Shown here in pieces: positions 8,921 through 17,071 of a DNA stretch of 64,000 nt; within the stretch, counting starts at the first letter, position 1, and the number at the start of each line of letters is the position of its first letter. Source of the DNA: Paraflavitalea soli (GTDB taxonomy: Bacteria > Bacteroidota > Bacteroidia > Chitinophagales > Chitinophagaceae); the NCBI RefSeq assembly GCF_003555545.1, contig NZ_CP032157.1, positions 2,546,546 to 2,610,545 on the forward strand, in the 5' to 3' direction. The translations under genes were made by a program, and so were the position numbers. The notes under the pieces are model-generated. The model saw nothing but the letters and a program-made list of their open reading frames with translations, was not told the origin of the DNA and did no database searches.

Positions 8921-10516
8921 ATGAACATAATCATACGCCTTTTCCTCCTGGTTGTAATTTGTAATTTGTCAACCATTCCTGTGGCTCTTTGCGGGCCAGC
9001 CCATACAAAAACAGCAATCAAAAAAGATACCGGGGATATATTAACTATTGTGCAAACCGTTACCGGGAATATTTTTTATGCACAGGAGCAAAAAACGTTT
9101 GTCATCAATACCAATGCAGATTCGATCGTATGGTCGTATGCTGATTACTGGAATCGTCCGGTATCCGCTGGCAGGAGTGTCGTTGTGAACAATACGGTTA
9201 GACTTACGCTCAACCCCAGTAAACCAGGCTGGTACAAGCTGGTCATTAAATCAAGAAAAAACGGGAATACGCCTCTCACCAAAGAAACATCTTTTGCTAT
9301 TGTTTCGGCTTTCGACCTGAGTACCGTCACTGAATCACCTTTTATGGTGCAAACCCATGCCTGGCAATCGACCGATACGCTGATACCTATTGCTAAAAGA
9401 ATGGGCGTTAAATATGTGAGGGATGTGATACGGTGGGAATGGATAGAGCTTGCCAAACAGGTGTATACATTTGGTGCAAAACAGGACAGCTTCGTTGCAC
9501 AGCTGGCAAGCAACCACCTGAAGTCTTATCTTACCCTGGCATTGTACAATCCGCTCTATGACAGCGGCAACGCACCGGTAAGCCCGGAAGCAAGGCTCGC
9601 CTTTGCACAATATTGCCAACAGGTGTTGACCAGGTATCCTGCTATACAGCAGGTAGAGATCTGGAACGAGCCGGATATAGGCACTTTTTCAAAGGGACTC
9701 ACAACAGAAGCGCAGAAGGCCAATTTTTATTTCAATTTGCTAAAAGCTTCGTATGAGCTGCTCCACCCGCTGTTCCCGCAGGTTAAAATAACCGGGTTTG
9801 TAGTAAGTGACGTGGCATCCAACGCATTCCTGGATTCTATTTATAAACAGGGTGCTGTGAATTATATGGATGAATACGCCTTTCATTATTATAATGCTGT
9901 TCCCGAAAATATAGGGAACGAAATTACCCGGCATCGAAACATCATGAAATCCTGGAACAATGATCAAACGGTCCCTTTGAACCTCTCCGAAACAGGGTTT
10001 ACTACTGCCAGCACCTCTGAAAAAGACCAGGCAAATTACCTGCCCAGGAGGATCGTGCATGCTTTGGCCAATGGTATCAGCAAGGTAAGTGTTTATAATT
10101 TGCAGAATAAGAATACACTCAATGATTCCGAAGGATCTTATGGGCTGATCAGGCATCCTGCTGACAGCAAAGGGGCCTATGTGCCCAAGCCGGCCTTTGT
10201 TGCTTATGCCGTATTAACCCGCCAGTTGACAGGCGCCCAATTTGAACAGCAGGAACCCTTTTCCCCGGACAGTGTTTATTCCTTTAAATTCACGAAAGGT
10301 AGTGAAGAAATAAGGTGCATGTATTCGATCGCCGGCGCCCGGGTGAAGCTCCATACTTCCGCCAGCATAACGGTCACTGATCTGATGGGTAATCAGCAAA
10401 CCTATCAGCCTGTCGATGGCGTTGTGTATATTAATCTCGATAAGGACCTGGTGTATGTACACGGCAACCTGACAGCTCCTTATTGGGCCCTTGCCCCCAA
10501 TAACACGTTCCTTTAG
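8921..10516 (+). CDS. Exported clan GH-A glycoside hydrolase, GH39/GH5-like
   Basis: A 531-residue secreted protein with a signal peptide (cleavage near residue 25). A beta-rich N-terminal domain (about 40-130) precedes a TIM barrel. The WNEPD motif places the acid/base at Glu250, and LNLSETGF places the nucleophile at Glu357; the acid on an NEP motif and a later Glu at a strand end are the hallmarks of clan A retaining glycosidases. The C-terminal 90 residues form a small beta domain. The family (GH39, GH5 or related) and substrate are uncertain. It ends the + strand uptake cluster and is followed by about 500 bases without a clear gene. Confidence 0.8.
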   Translation: MNIIIRLFLLVVICNLSTIPVALCGPAHTKTAIKKDTGDILTIVQTVTGNIFYAQEQKTFVINTNADSIVWSYADYWNRPVSAGRSVVVNNTVRLTLNPSKPGWYKLVIKSRKNGNTPLTKETSFAIVSAFDLSTVTESPFMVQTHAWQSTDTLIPIAKRMGVKYVRDVIRWEWIELAKQVYTFGAKQDSFVAQLASNHLKSYLTLALYNPLYDSGNAPVSPEARLAFAQYCQQVLTRYPAIQQVEIWNEPDIGTFSKGLTTEAQKANFYFNLLKASYELLHPLFPQVKITGFVVSDVASNAFLDSIYKQGAVNYMDEYAFHYYNAVPENIGNEITRHRNIMKSWNNDQTVPLNLSETGFTTASTSEKDQANYLPRRIVHALANGISKVSVYNLQNKNTLNDSEGSYGLIRHPADSKGAYVPKPAFVAYAVLTRQLTGAQFEQQEPFSPDSVYSFKFTKGSEEIRCMYSIAGARVKLHTSASITVTDLMGNQQTYQPVDGVVYINLDKDLVYVHGNLTAPYWALAPNNTFL

Positions 10517-10523
10517 CCTGGAT

Positions 10524-10627
10524 ACCCTGTATCAAAAGCGCACAATAGCTGTAGCAATAACGCACAGCTTCGTAAGCAACATCTTTATGCCATGCTATAT
10601 ATCAACCAGATAATGCATGGCATAGGG
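10524..10627 (+). repeat. Copy A of a 104-base dispersed repeat
   Basis: This block aligns without gaps to 30507-30610, with about 15 mismatches in 104 positions by hand count (about 86 percent identity). The most conserved part is the end, from GCTATATATCAACCAGATAA to GCATGGCATAGGG. Copy B lies just upstream of an FtsX-type permease gene, whereas copy A follows the glycoside hydrolase stop and has no permease gene after it. Confidence 0.85.
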
Positions 10628-10807
10628 AGAAGTACTACCATAACCTGACCATTCTCATACAAACCACTGACAACAGTCCTGTATTCCGGCTCCTGTGAGG
10701 GAGTATATTTGATTATTCCATTTGGTATTTAATAAATGTTTCTGTCCAGAAATGTGCTTGCATAAAGGATAGAACGGGAATCAAGGCAAAGTTTAGCGGA
10801 AAAAATC

Positions 10808-10838
10808 GAAGCCGGATATTTATCCGGCTTCCTTGTTT
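10808..10838 (+). terminator. Intrinsic terminator after the uptake operon
   Basis: A perfect 11-base stem (GAAGCCGGATA, loop TT, TATCCGGCTTC; 10808-10831) is followed by CTTGTTTT. It lies about 290 bases after the hydrolase stop, so the operon would have a long 3' region or the signal may end a separate short transcript that contains the dispersed repeat. Confidence 0.85.
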
Positions 10839-10935
10839 TCGAATGTGAGGCGGGTACTATTTAATGAACTGACCAATTTTCCCCAAAATACCTGTACTTC
10901 AAGGGAAAAACTATGACATGGATTAGTCCGGACGG

Positions 10936-10947
10936 TGATGGTTGTCA
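10936..10947. promoter_or_regulatory. Predicted Crp/FNR-type operator (TGA-N6-TCA), baeRF gene
   Basis: TGATGGTTGTCA, centred 72 bases before the ATG at 11014. It is one of thirteen matching palindromes in the 10.9-30.5 kb island. Confidence 0.6.
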
Positions 10948-11013
10948 AAATAAGGATTTACTAAAAGATCCAGGCTTACAGTCAGCCGGAATGATGACCA
11001 CCATCATTGCCAA

Positions 11014-12183
11014 ATGGCAAAGCAGCTGTTACATTTGGCAAAACTTCCTTACATGAAACAAACAATGATAGGGGGAGAAATAGTTGCTTTAATAGAAAAG
11101 AAAAAGGGAATTTGTATATCGATCATCGTTCCCGCACACCGCTTCTCCCCCGAAAAAAGGTCCGATAAAGAACGGCTGGATAAAAGTATTCAACGGGCAA
11201 TCAAACATTTATTGGATAACTATCCTCCGGAGCAAGTCATTCCCCTGATAGAAGCGATGGATGAGTTGTACCAACAGGTGGACTTTACTCATACTGAGGC
11301 AGGTATTGGCTTGTTTGTCAGCCCGGATATTCACCAGCTGGTCTATTTCATTTATCCTGTGAAGGAAAAAATGATGATCGGTGAATCATTTGATATCAGG
11401 GATCTGCTGTACCAGGATTATTATTCCCGGGTTTATTTTGTTTTGATGCTTTCGGAACAAGGAGCTAAACTATTCCAGGCACGGTTAAATAAACTGGAGG
11501 AGGTACACGATAGTCATTTCCCGCTTACCAACGAGGATGAATATGAGTACCAGCGGCCTATCTATGGATCAGCAGGGGGAAAGACCACTTTTATCAAAGC
11601 GATTGAAAGGGACAAATCGCAGCTGGAAGAGATACGATATACTCAATTCTTAAAAAAGGTAGTTGAAGGTTTGGATAACAACCTGACCCTGGATACGCCA
11701 ATGATCGTAACCGGTACAAAAAAGGATCTGGGATACTATAGTAAAGTGACTCATCATACTGATCATGTGTTCGGCCTTTTACCTGGAAACTTTTCACATC
11801 TTTCTCTCAACGAGTTGGGAGCACTGACCTGGCCAATTATGAAATCGTTCCTGGATGATTGGAAACAACAACAGGTCATAGCTTTGCAGGAAACACATGG
11901 TAAAGCACATGTACTTACCACCTTACAAGATATCTGGAAGGCGGTACAGGAAGGAAGGGGAGCAAGATTATTGGTAGAAAAAGATCTTTCCATACCCGCC
12001 TACCTTTCTAATGATAATGGTTATCAATTACATTTGCATCCTCCCAAGGGAAGACACCGGATATTGCCAGATGTAATTAACAGTCTGATGGAGACTGTAC
12101 TGGCAAAACATGGAGAGGTTATTATGCTGGAAAACGGGTTCCTGGAAAACTTTCAACGAATGCTCCTGGTTACCCGGTATTAG
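11014..12183 (+). CDS. baeRF-type (archaeo-eukaryotic release factor-like) stress protein
   Basis: A soluble protein of 389 residues. The region after residue 23 (EIVALIEKKKGICISIIVPAHR), the central YFVLMLSEQGAKLF with ARLNKLEEV, and the C-terminal half with a release-factor/L7Ae-like layout resemble the bacterial baeRF families, now often called ribosome hibernation factors. Family knowledge suggests binding to ribosomes or tRNA under stress; this is inference here. The start at 11014 is kept because the upstream operator then has the same 72-base spacing as at other genes in the island, but Met14 (11053) or Met18 (11065) fit the domain start better. The stop overlaps the stop of the convergent downstream gene by four bases. 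Confidence 0.7.
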   Translation: MAKQLLHLAKLPYMKQTMIGGEIVALIEKKKGICISIIVPAHRFSPEKRSDKERLDKSIQRAIKHLLDNYPPEQVIPLIEAMDELYQQVDFTHTEAGIGLFVSPDIHQLVYFIYPVKEKMMIGESFDIRDLLYQDYYSRVYFVLMLSEQGAKLFQARLNKLEEVHDSHFPLTNEDEYEYQRPIYGSAGGKTTFIKAIERDKSQLEEIRYTQFLKKVVEGLDNNLTLDTPMIVTGTKKDLGYYSKVTHHTDHVFGLLPGNFSHLSLNELGALTWPIMKSFLDDWKQQQVIALQETHGKAHVLTTLQDIWKAVQEGRGARLLVEKDLSIPAYLSNDNGYQLHLHPPKGRHRILPDVINSLMETVLAKHGEVIMLENGFLENFQRMLLVTRY

Positions 12184-13343
12184 GTTCGTCTGCGCCACCT
12201 GATATTGATCAAAACAGCGCCTGAGGTCAGGCATACAGACATTATCAAGAGGAGCCAGCCGAAGAAGGGAGAAAAGCTCAGGATCTTTAGCACCATAAAG
12301 GCGACCAATGCGGTAAAAACCATCCTCCAATAGCCCCAATTACTTTTAGCCCGGGCATTTAACCAGTTGGCTCCCACTACGGCAGTAATAACGGTGGCCA
12401 GGAGGACACATAATAAATATACTCCAATAAGAATGATTCCAACTGGTACACCTATTACTGAGGCAAAAGCCAGGAGAGCAGCAACCGGAACACCGATCCA
12501 AAAACCGATGCCAAAGCCTATTGCTTTCCAAGGTGTTAACCAAACGGTATTGCCAGCTCGCACCATTGTGGAAGAAAACAAATATTGAAGGATCATGATC
12601 ATTAATAATACCATGCCTGTATACCAAATTAACCCGGCAATGGTGGAGAACCCCAGAAAATACCACCGTCCGACCTGAATGCGCAGCGATGGGTCGAACA
12701 CCGCTTTCCCACCCCGCAACGCGTGTTTGAAGTCAACATCGTTGTCATTTGCCAACCAATAGCGCACCGAACTCCGGAAAATAGCCTGGTTACCAATAAG
12801 TATCCTGTTACCGGAAACGAGGACAGCCGGGCCGCCAATCTCTCCATTTACTTGTATTTTTTCGGCACGGCAATCAATGCCTTTGGCTACCGAACCATTG
12901 ATCACCAGGAGGCCGGAGGTACTTTGAACTGTTCCGGCCACCTGCCCGTTCAGGATCACATCTCCTCCGGCAGCCAATATATTGCCCACGGAGGCCCCTT
13001 GATCTATCGTAATGGTCCCTCCTGTTACTGCCACATCGCCAATAACCTGTTTTAGCACATGGATCTCGCCACCAGCACACCGGATATCATCCCCAACCGG
13101 TCCTTCAAAAACAACTTTGCCACCCAACACCAGTACATCACCGGTCACCGAATCGGTTAAATGAACAGTACCTCCGGCAACCACCAGGTCACCATGTACA
13201 GGCGCTTCCACCAGGACATTTCCGCCGGCTATATAGGTATCCTGCCAAACAGGGGCTTTCACCGTTACCGACCTGCCCAGGTACGTTTGCGCTGTTGCCG
13301 GTACGCTAGCCAATGCCAGCATGATCCCCAACAATTGTTTCAT
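12180..13343 (-). CDS. Exported bactofilin-like polymer-forming protein with membrane tail
   Basis: A 387-residue protein. After a signal peptide (cleavage near Ala18) comes a repetitive right-handed beta-helix-like region (about 25-180) with regular short turns such as GDLVVAGGTV, GDVLVLGGKV and GNILAAGGDV, as in polymer-forming (bactofilin/DUF583-like) proteins. The second half has several hydrophobic helices (about 225-385) and ends in RWRRRT. It is probably an envelope scaffold or membrane-stress protein; the exact function is unknown. It converges with the baeRF gene with a four-base overlap. A near-miss operator, TGATAATTGTCC, lies at 13461. Confidence 0.7.
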   Translation of the reverse strand: MKQLLGIMLALASVPATAQTYLGRSVTVKAPVWQDTYIAGGNVLVEAPVHGDLVVAGGTVHLTDSVTGDVLVLGGKVVFEGPVGDDIRCAGGEIHVLKQVIGDVAVTGGTITIDQGASVGNILAAGGDVILNGQVAGTVQSTSGLLVINGSVAKGIDCRAEKIQVNGEIGGPAVLVSGNRILIGNQAIFRSSVRYWLANDNDVDFKHALRGGKAVFDPSLRIQVGRWYFLGFSTIAGLIWYTGMVLLMIMILQYLFSSTMVRAGNTVWLTPWKAIGFGIGFWIGVPVAALLAFASVIGVPVGIILIGVYLLCVLLATVITAVVGANWLNARAKSNWGYWRMVFTALVAFMVLKILSFSPFFGWLLLIMSVCLTSGAVLINIRWRRRT

Positions 13344-13493
13344 GGAAAAAAGTTTTAGTGTATTGAAATACAGAGGCTATTGATACTGAATGAAGACAGG
13401 CCGGGGCTAGAGCTACACGCCAGCGGAGCCATAAACTATAACGTCCATCAACCACCGGATTGATAATTGTCCAGCCCGGCATATTAAAAGGAA

Positions 13494-13519
13494 GGGGCAG
13501 TAATTACTTAAGCTGCCCC
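13494..13519 (-). terminator. Terminator after the BON gene
   Basis: Read on the minus strand, the arms GGGGCAG and CTGCCCC enclose a 12-base AT-rich loop and are followed by TTCCTTTT. It starts 38 bases after the BON stop codon. Confidence 0.7.
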
Positions 13520-13556
13520 ATTCCACTCCTGCAATAAACCCTGATCCAGGCTTGCC

Positions 13557-14231
13557 TTAATCTTCAAAAGAATACTCCGGCAACCTGATTTCCAGTTTAC
13601 TCTCAACCCGTGTAATACCGCCGGCATTCCAGGCAGCAGTTTCTGCATCCTCCTTTTCACTTAAGGAACGGACATACCCATTAAGCGTCACGCGGTGGTC
13701 GTTTATTTGTACTGCAATATGGCTGGCATCTATAGTGGCGCTGCGTTGAAATGAGTCCTTGATCTTTTGTTCTATGTCCTTTGCAGTTACGGCAGGTTGT
13801 ACAGTTATTGAATTCATAACAGAACGAACGCCCATCAGGTTTTCAACGGCCATGCGGGCACTGGTTTTCTGGTATTCCCAATCAACGGTACCTTCCAGTT
13901 TGACATGACCTTTTTCCACACTGACCTTAATCTTTTCTTCCTGTACCGCGCTGTGCCATTTCAATGCATTCAGTACGGCTTCAGCCAGTTCGCTATCTGT
14001 TTTCTGGTAGGAATGAGGCAGGCTAACCTGTATTTCTTCAGCCAGGGCTTTTACACCCGCCACTTTTTTGGCAGCCCGTTCTGCTTCCAGTTTCTGACCA
14101 AAGGTAACCACTGTACCGCTCAAGGTTACCACGCCATTTTTAGCAGCCACACCAATCTGGGCTGCCTGAAGGTATGGATGCCATTTCAATTCGTCCATCA
14201 CATCCTTCTGTAATTGAGCATCTGTTTTCAT
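13557..14231 (-). CDS. Triple-BON-domain protein
   Basis: A protein of 224 residues made almost only of three BON domains (about 3-70, 78-145 and 152-222). Each has the usual alternation of a short helix, a VKNGVVTLSGTV-type hairpin (here VAAKNGVVTLSGTV, VEKGHVKLEGTVD, INDHRVTLNGYV) and a helix with AERAAKKVAGV-like spacing. BON domains bind phospholipids and protect envelopes, as in OsmY, but no signal peptide is seen with this start. The start at 14231 (MKTDAQLQKD) was chosen because the longer frame adds 33 residues that do not look like protein. A TGA-N6-TCA palindrome lies 150 bases upstream. Confidence 0.88.
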   Translation of the reverse strand: MKTDAQLQKDVMDELKWHPYLQAAQIGVAAKNGVVTLSGTVVTFGQKLEAERAAKKVAGVKALAEEIQVSLPHSYQKTDSELAEAVLNALKWHSAVQEEKIKVSVEKGHVKLEGTVDWEYQKTSARMAVENLMGVRSVMNSITVQPAVTAKDIEQKIKDSFQRSATIDASHIAVQINDHRVTLNGYVRSLSEKEDAETAAWNAGGITRVESKLEIRLPEYSFED

Positions 14232-14380
14232 GATTGATATTTTTTTTGAGTAATTGAAAACAATTCTATGATATACTGGTGAACAGCTTTCGACAAGGCA
14301 CATGAATGATCTGTGATTATTCGATAACAAATATATTTTGACTGATACGCCTGATCAATGATGGCCATTACGGCATCAGC

Positions 14381-14392
14381 TGATCATGATCA
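14381..14392. promoter_or_regulatory. Predicted Crp/FNR-type operator, BON gene
   Basis: TGATCATGATCA, a perfect palindrome with the TGA-N6-TCA layout, centred 155 bases before the BON start. It borders a decayed alcohol dehydrogenase fragment. Confidence 0.45.
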
Positions 14393-14394
14393 TA

Positions 14395-14545
14395 CAGGGA
14401 GGGACAGATCAAGTACGTAAATCCCATCCAGGATATGCCCACCTGCTCCCCTATCAAATTTGTTACTCCTGCTCCTGTTTGCATCACCTCACCCACGATC
14501 TCATGCCCGGTATCAGGGCAACCTGGGCATGAAGGTCAGTACCCT
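14395..14545 (-). pseudogene. Remnant of a zinc-dependent alcohol dehydrogenase
   Basis: On the minus strand this stretch reads GTDLHAQVALIP, then after a one-base frameshift in a run of G bases, GHEIVGEVMQTGAGV and IGEQVGISWMG, ending at TYLICP. That is the catalytic-domain segment of zinc alcohol dehydrogenases, with the zinc-ligand region GHE and the later VGDRVGIPW-type turn. A stop codon precedes the GTDLH part and no N- or C-terminal gene body is left. The remnant therefore covers about 50 residues of a family that normally has about 340. Zinc alcohol dehydrogenases often accompany Usp/Hsp20 stress clusters, so the loss may be recent. Confidence 0.7.
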
Positions 14546-14705
14546 AGCTGATGTACATCATTGCTTGCAGGCTGGCCAGCGTGTAGCTTTAATCTATAAT
14601 ATTCATACGCCTATGATCGACCGGATTACGGGAAAGGAAAATGAAGTAGAAAAACAATGTGAAAGGTATCTATTGGATATGGAAGAAAAGAAAAGCAGTA
14701 AATAG
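14529..14705 (+). CDS. Possible small protein of 58 residues, unrecognised
   Basis: An open frame from ATG 14529 encodes 58 residues, with a hydrophobic middle (QRVALIYNIHTP) and a charged C-terminal helix (VEKQCERYLLDMEEKKSSK). A longer frame from 14460 exists, but its first 23 codons lie antisense to the alcohol dehydrogenase remnant and have no protein character. No family is recognised. It may be a real small gene of the stress island or another decayed fragment. It lies 44 bases before a polysaccharide deacetylase gene on the same strand. Confidence 0.35.
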   Translation: MKVSTLADVHHCLQAGQRVALIYNIHTPMIDRITGKENEVEKQCERYLLDMEEKKSSK

Positions 14706-14749
14706 ATGGTCTTAACGGAATTCCGGTCCCAACTGTAAACCCCTTTTTT

Positions 14750-15502
14750 GTGAAGTCAATAATTCATCTACTGTTGATCATGGGTTGCCTGGGGGCAGGA
14801 CGGCAGCCCCGCAAGCTTCCTCCACAGGTTCCCATACTTTGCTATCACAATATCAGGAGTTCACTGGAAGGACATCAGCCCGATTATACCATTGACCGGC
14901 AGCAGTTTCGCCAACACTTAAAGGTGCTTTCCGACAGCGGCTACCATAGCATTACACCCGACCAGCTTTACCAATACCTTACCCGGGGTATTCCCCTGCC
15001 CGAAAAACCAGTCATGATCACTTTTGATGATAACAGACTGGAACATTATACGATAGCAGCTCCTATGCTGCGCCAATATGGATTTACAGGGGTGTTCTTT
15101 ATCATGACAGTCACCATCGGCAAGCCAGGGTACATGAGTGCTGAGCAGCTAAAAAAGTTATCTGACGATGGGCACTGTATTGGCAATCATACCTGGGACC
15201 ATCCCGATATGCGAAAGCTCACCCTTCAAGAATGGCGCATACAGGTAGACATGCCCCGGCAATACCTTGAAAAAATAACCGGCCGGCCGGTGCAAGGCCT
15301 GGCCTATCCTTATGGAGCCTGGAATGAGGCCGCTATAAAAGAGGTAAAGGCAAGGAATGTGCAAATGGCTTTTCAACTGATGGGTAAAATGAGCAATGCC
15401 AATCCCTTGTATTCGATCCGGCGTCTCCAGGTGTCTGGCAACCTGCCAGCCACGGAGTTGCTGGAAGTAATGCGTTCCACCTTTCGCGAAGAAAGGCGGT
15501 AA
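14750..15502 (+). CDS. Polysaccharide deacetylase (NodB-type), probable lipoprotein
   Basis: A metal-dependent carbohydrate esterase of family 4 type, 250 residues, predicted to deacetylate cell-wall or capsule sugars outside the cytoplasm. Motif 1 reads TFDDN, with Asn where most members have Gly; motif 2 is GNHTWDHPD, supplying the two metal-binding His; motif 3 is YPYGAW. The start is a GTG codon; the encoded MKSIIHLLLIMGC looks like a lipoprotein signal with Cys12. The next gene starts inside the stop codon (one shared base), so the two deacetylases are translationally coupled. Confidence 0.85.
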   Translation: MKSIIHLLLIMGCLGAGRQPRKLPPQVPILCYHNIRSSLEGHQPDYTIDRQQFRQHLKVLSDSGYHSITPDQLYQYLTRGIPLPEKPVMITFDDNRLEHYTIAAPMLRQYGFTGVFFIMTVTIGKPGYMSAEQLKKLSDDGHCIGNHTWDHPDMRKLTLQEWRIQVDMPRQYLEKITGRPVQGLAYPYGAWNEAAIKEVKARNVQMAFQLMGKMSNANPLYSIRRLQVSGNLPATELLEVMRSTFREERR

Positions 15503-16347
15503 TGAAGATCACGCAGCCTTCTTGCAATGACATAAAAATGATCAATTTCGTTATGAGCCACTCTACCATTTCCCTTTTTTCGCGTAAACAAACCATCCTG
15601 TTGTTTGGAGCAGCCTGGGCACTCCTGGCTATGAGTGTTTCGCTGCCACCAGCCCATTCCCTGCAGCAAACAAAGCCGGCGCTTACGGATTCCACTACCT
15701 TGTACCTGACCTTCGACGATGGTATTATTCCGGAAAGTGAAGCACTGGACAGTTTGGTACGGACGGAAGAAGTACCGGTAACCGTTTTCTGGATCGGGAA
15801 ATTTGTGCTCTGGAATGATACCACGCGGCGGATCTGGCAATTGATGCGGAACAATCCCTGGATCGAACCGGGCAATCATAGTTATAGTCATGCCAATAAC
15901 CGGTACTTTAAATACTACCAGGATCCGCAGCAGGTAGTACATGATTTTCAACTGAATGCCGACAGTCTGCAGTTTACCGGCAAGCTGGCGCGCTTGCCGG
16001 GACGCAATGCCTGGCGTATCAACAACCGCAAACGGGAGGACCTGGAGGATTGTAAGGCCGTGGCCGATTCGTTGGCAGCAGCCGGCTATTCGCTGTTTGG
16101 CTGGGATATTGAATGGAACTACTCCTCTTCCACCAACCAATTGGAACCGGCGGAAGACCTGTTGTTCCGCATCGGCCAGGTACTGAAGTTTCACCGGTCC
16201 TTTATGCCCAGGCATATTGTGATCCTCTGCCACGATCCGGCCATGAGCAGTTCATTTAGTATCACCACCTTACAGCATTTCATTCAACAGGCACGTACCC
16301 AATATCCCTACCGGTTCCGCTTCCTGAGCCAGTATCCCGCGCTCTGA
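15502..16347 (+). CDS. Second polysaccharide deacetylase family protein
   Basis: A 281-residue paralogous deacetylase. A hydrophobic export or anchor segment lies at about residues 30-48. Motif 1 is the standard TFDDG (near residue 71), motif 2 is GNHSYSHANN, and a later RLPGRNAW fits the motif 3 region. Met18 (MSHSTISLF) is an alternative start closer to the signal. It overlaps the previous deacetylase gene by one base. Having two different deacetylases in one coupled unit suggests joint action on one polymer, perhaps peptidoglycan or an exopolysaccharide; this is inference from order only. Confidence 0.85.
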   Translation: MKITQPSCNDIKMINFVMSHSTISLFSRKQTILLFGAAWALLAMSVSLPPAHSLQQTKPALTDSTTLYLTFDDGIIPESEALDSLVRTEEVPVTVFWIGKFVLWNDTTRRIWQLMRNNPWIEPGNHSYSHANNRYFKYYQDPQQVVHDFQLNADSLQFTGKLARLPGRNAWRINNRKREDLEDCKAVADSLAAAGYSLFGWDIEWNYSSSTNQLEPAEDLLFRIGQVLKFHRSFMPRHIVILCHDPAMSSSFSITTLQHFIQQARTQYPYRFRFLSQYPAL

Positions 16348-16351
16348 CCGC

Positions 16352-16363
16352 TGATGTGAATCA
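16352..16363. promoter_or_regulatory. Predicted Crp/FNR-type operator, hsp20 gene
   Basis: TGATGTGAATCA, extended to the palindrome CTGAT-GTGA-ATCAG, centred about 94 bases before the hsp20 start. It is the best match in the window to an FNR-like TGAT-N4-ATCA site. Confidence 0.65.
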
Positions 16364-16440
16364 GGGTCTTTACTGACAAGCATCCTTTTAACCCACCCCT
16401 TTGCCAACGTAATTTTATTACAATCCAAACATAAAAAACA

Positions 16441-16447
16441 AGGAGGT
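16441..16447 (+). promoter_or_regulatory. Unusually strong Shine-Dalgarno sequence for hsp20
   Basis: AGGAGGT lies four bases before the ATG at 16452 and is fully complementary to the canonical anti-Shine-Dalgarno sequence. Genes of Bacteroidota seldom use such sites and none of the neighbouring genes has one. Confidence 0.75.
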
Positions 16448-16451
16448 TAAC

Positions 16452-16898
16452 ATGTCTTCTAAAGAATTAACTAAAAGATCTGGCCAGTTCCCAGCCGTAT
16501 GGGACGATTTTTTCAAACCCTGGAACGATTGGTTTTCCAATGGGTTTTCGCAAATGAAACCAGTTACCATACCAGCGGTCAACATTACCGATTCGAACGA
16601 CGAATACAAACTATCGCTGGCTGCACCCGGGCTTAAAAAAGGCGATTTTCACATCGATGTAGATGGTAACATGCTCACCATCAGTTGTGAAAAAGAAGAG
16701 AACAAAGAAGAAAAAGACAGCCGGCATACGCGTAAGGAATACAACTATCAATCGTTCAGCCGCACCTTTACCATACCCGAAGAAGTTAGCAAAGAAAAGA
16801 TCGAGGCCAGTTATGATGATGGCATTTTGAAGGTAAAGCTGCCCAAAAAAGAAGAAGCCAAACGTATGGCCATCACAAAAAACATTCAGGTTAAATAG
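16452..16898 (+). CDS. Small heat shock protein Hsp20/alpha-crystallin
   Basis: A 148-residue ATP-independent holdase chaperone. The alpha-crystallin domain runs from about 45 to 138 and shows VNITDSNDEYKLSLAAPGLKK at the start, SRTFTIPEEV in the middle and the family hallmark DDGILKVKLPKKE near the end, followed by a short tail with an IxI-like NIQVK. The N-terminal arm is rich in Trp and Phe (WDDFFKPWNDWF), as in other bacterial class A members. It has its own predicted operator, a perfect Shine-Dalgarno sequence and its own terminator, so it is probably a monocistronic, strongly expressed stress gene. Confidence 0.95.
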   Translation: MSSKELTKRSGQFPAVWDDFFKPWNDWFSNGFSQMKPVTIPAVNITDSNDEYKLSLAAPGLKKGDFHIDVDGNMLTISCEKEENKEEKDSRHTRKEYNYQSFSRTFTIPEEVSKEKIEASYDDGILKVKLPKKEEAKRMAITKNIQVK

Positions 16899-16923
16899 GT
16901 TGCTGTGTTTTTTTTAGTGTAGC

Positions 16924-16950
16924 ACCCGCCGGTTACCGGCGGGTCTTTAT
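16924..16950 (+). terminator. Terminator of hsp20
   Basis: A perfect nine-base stem (ACCCGCCGG, loop TTA, CCGGCGGGT) is followed by CTTTAT. It lies 26 bases after the stop codon. Confidence 0.9.
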
Positions 16951-17071
16951 TATCAGCAAACTAAAAACAGTCCCTATGCATGGCGCCATGAAATTATTTA
17001 CTTACCGGGGCATTTGCGTGCGATGGTTCATGCTCTAATAACCATGAGTAAAGCTGTTGTTGGAGCATCGT

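Larger units (their letters stand above)
10517..11013. other. Gene-free stretch with dispersed repeat, terminator and predicted operator
   Basis: No convincing protein-coding frame is present in these 497 bases. They contain a copy of a 104-base dispersed repeat (10524-10627), a strong intrinsic terminator (10808-10838) and a TGA-N6-TCA palindrome (10936-10947) in front of the baeRF gene. The part between the repeat and the terminator (10628-10807) could be the body of a small RNA ending at that terminator, but nothing proves this. Confidence 0.6.

Noticed and set aside
10628-10807. Possible small RNA between the dispersed repeat and the terminator at 10808
   Set aside because: The terminator is strong, but no promoter could be established and the transcript could simply be the 3' end of the hydrolase mRNA.
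13461-13472. TGATAATTGTCC, a near match to the operator before the polymer-forming protein gene
   Set aside because: The last base breaks the half site; kept only as a weak candidate.
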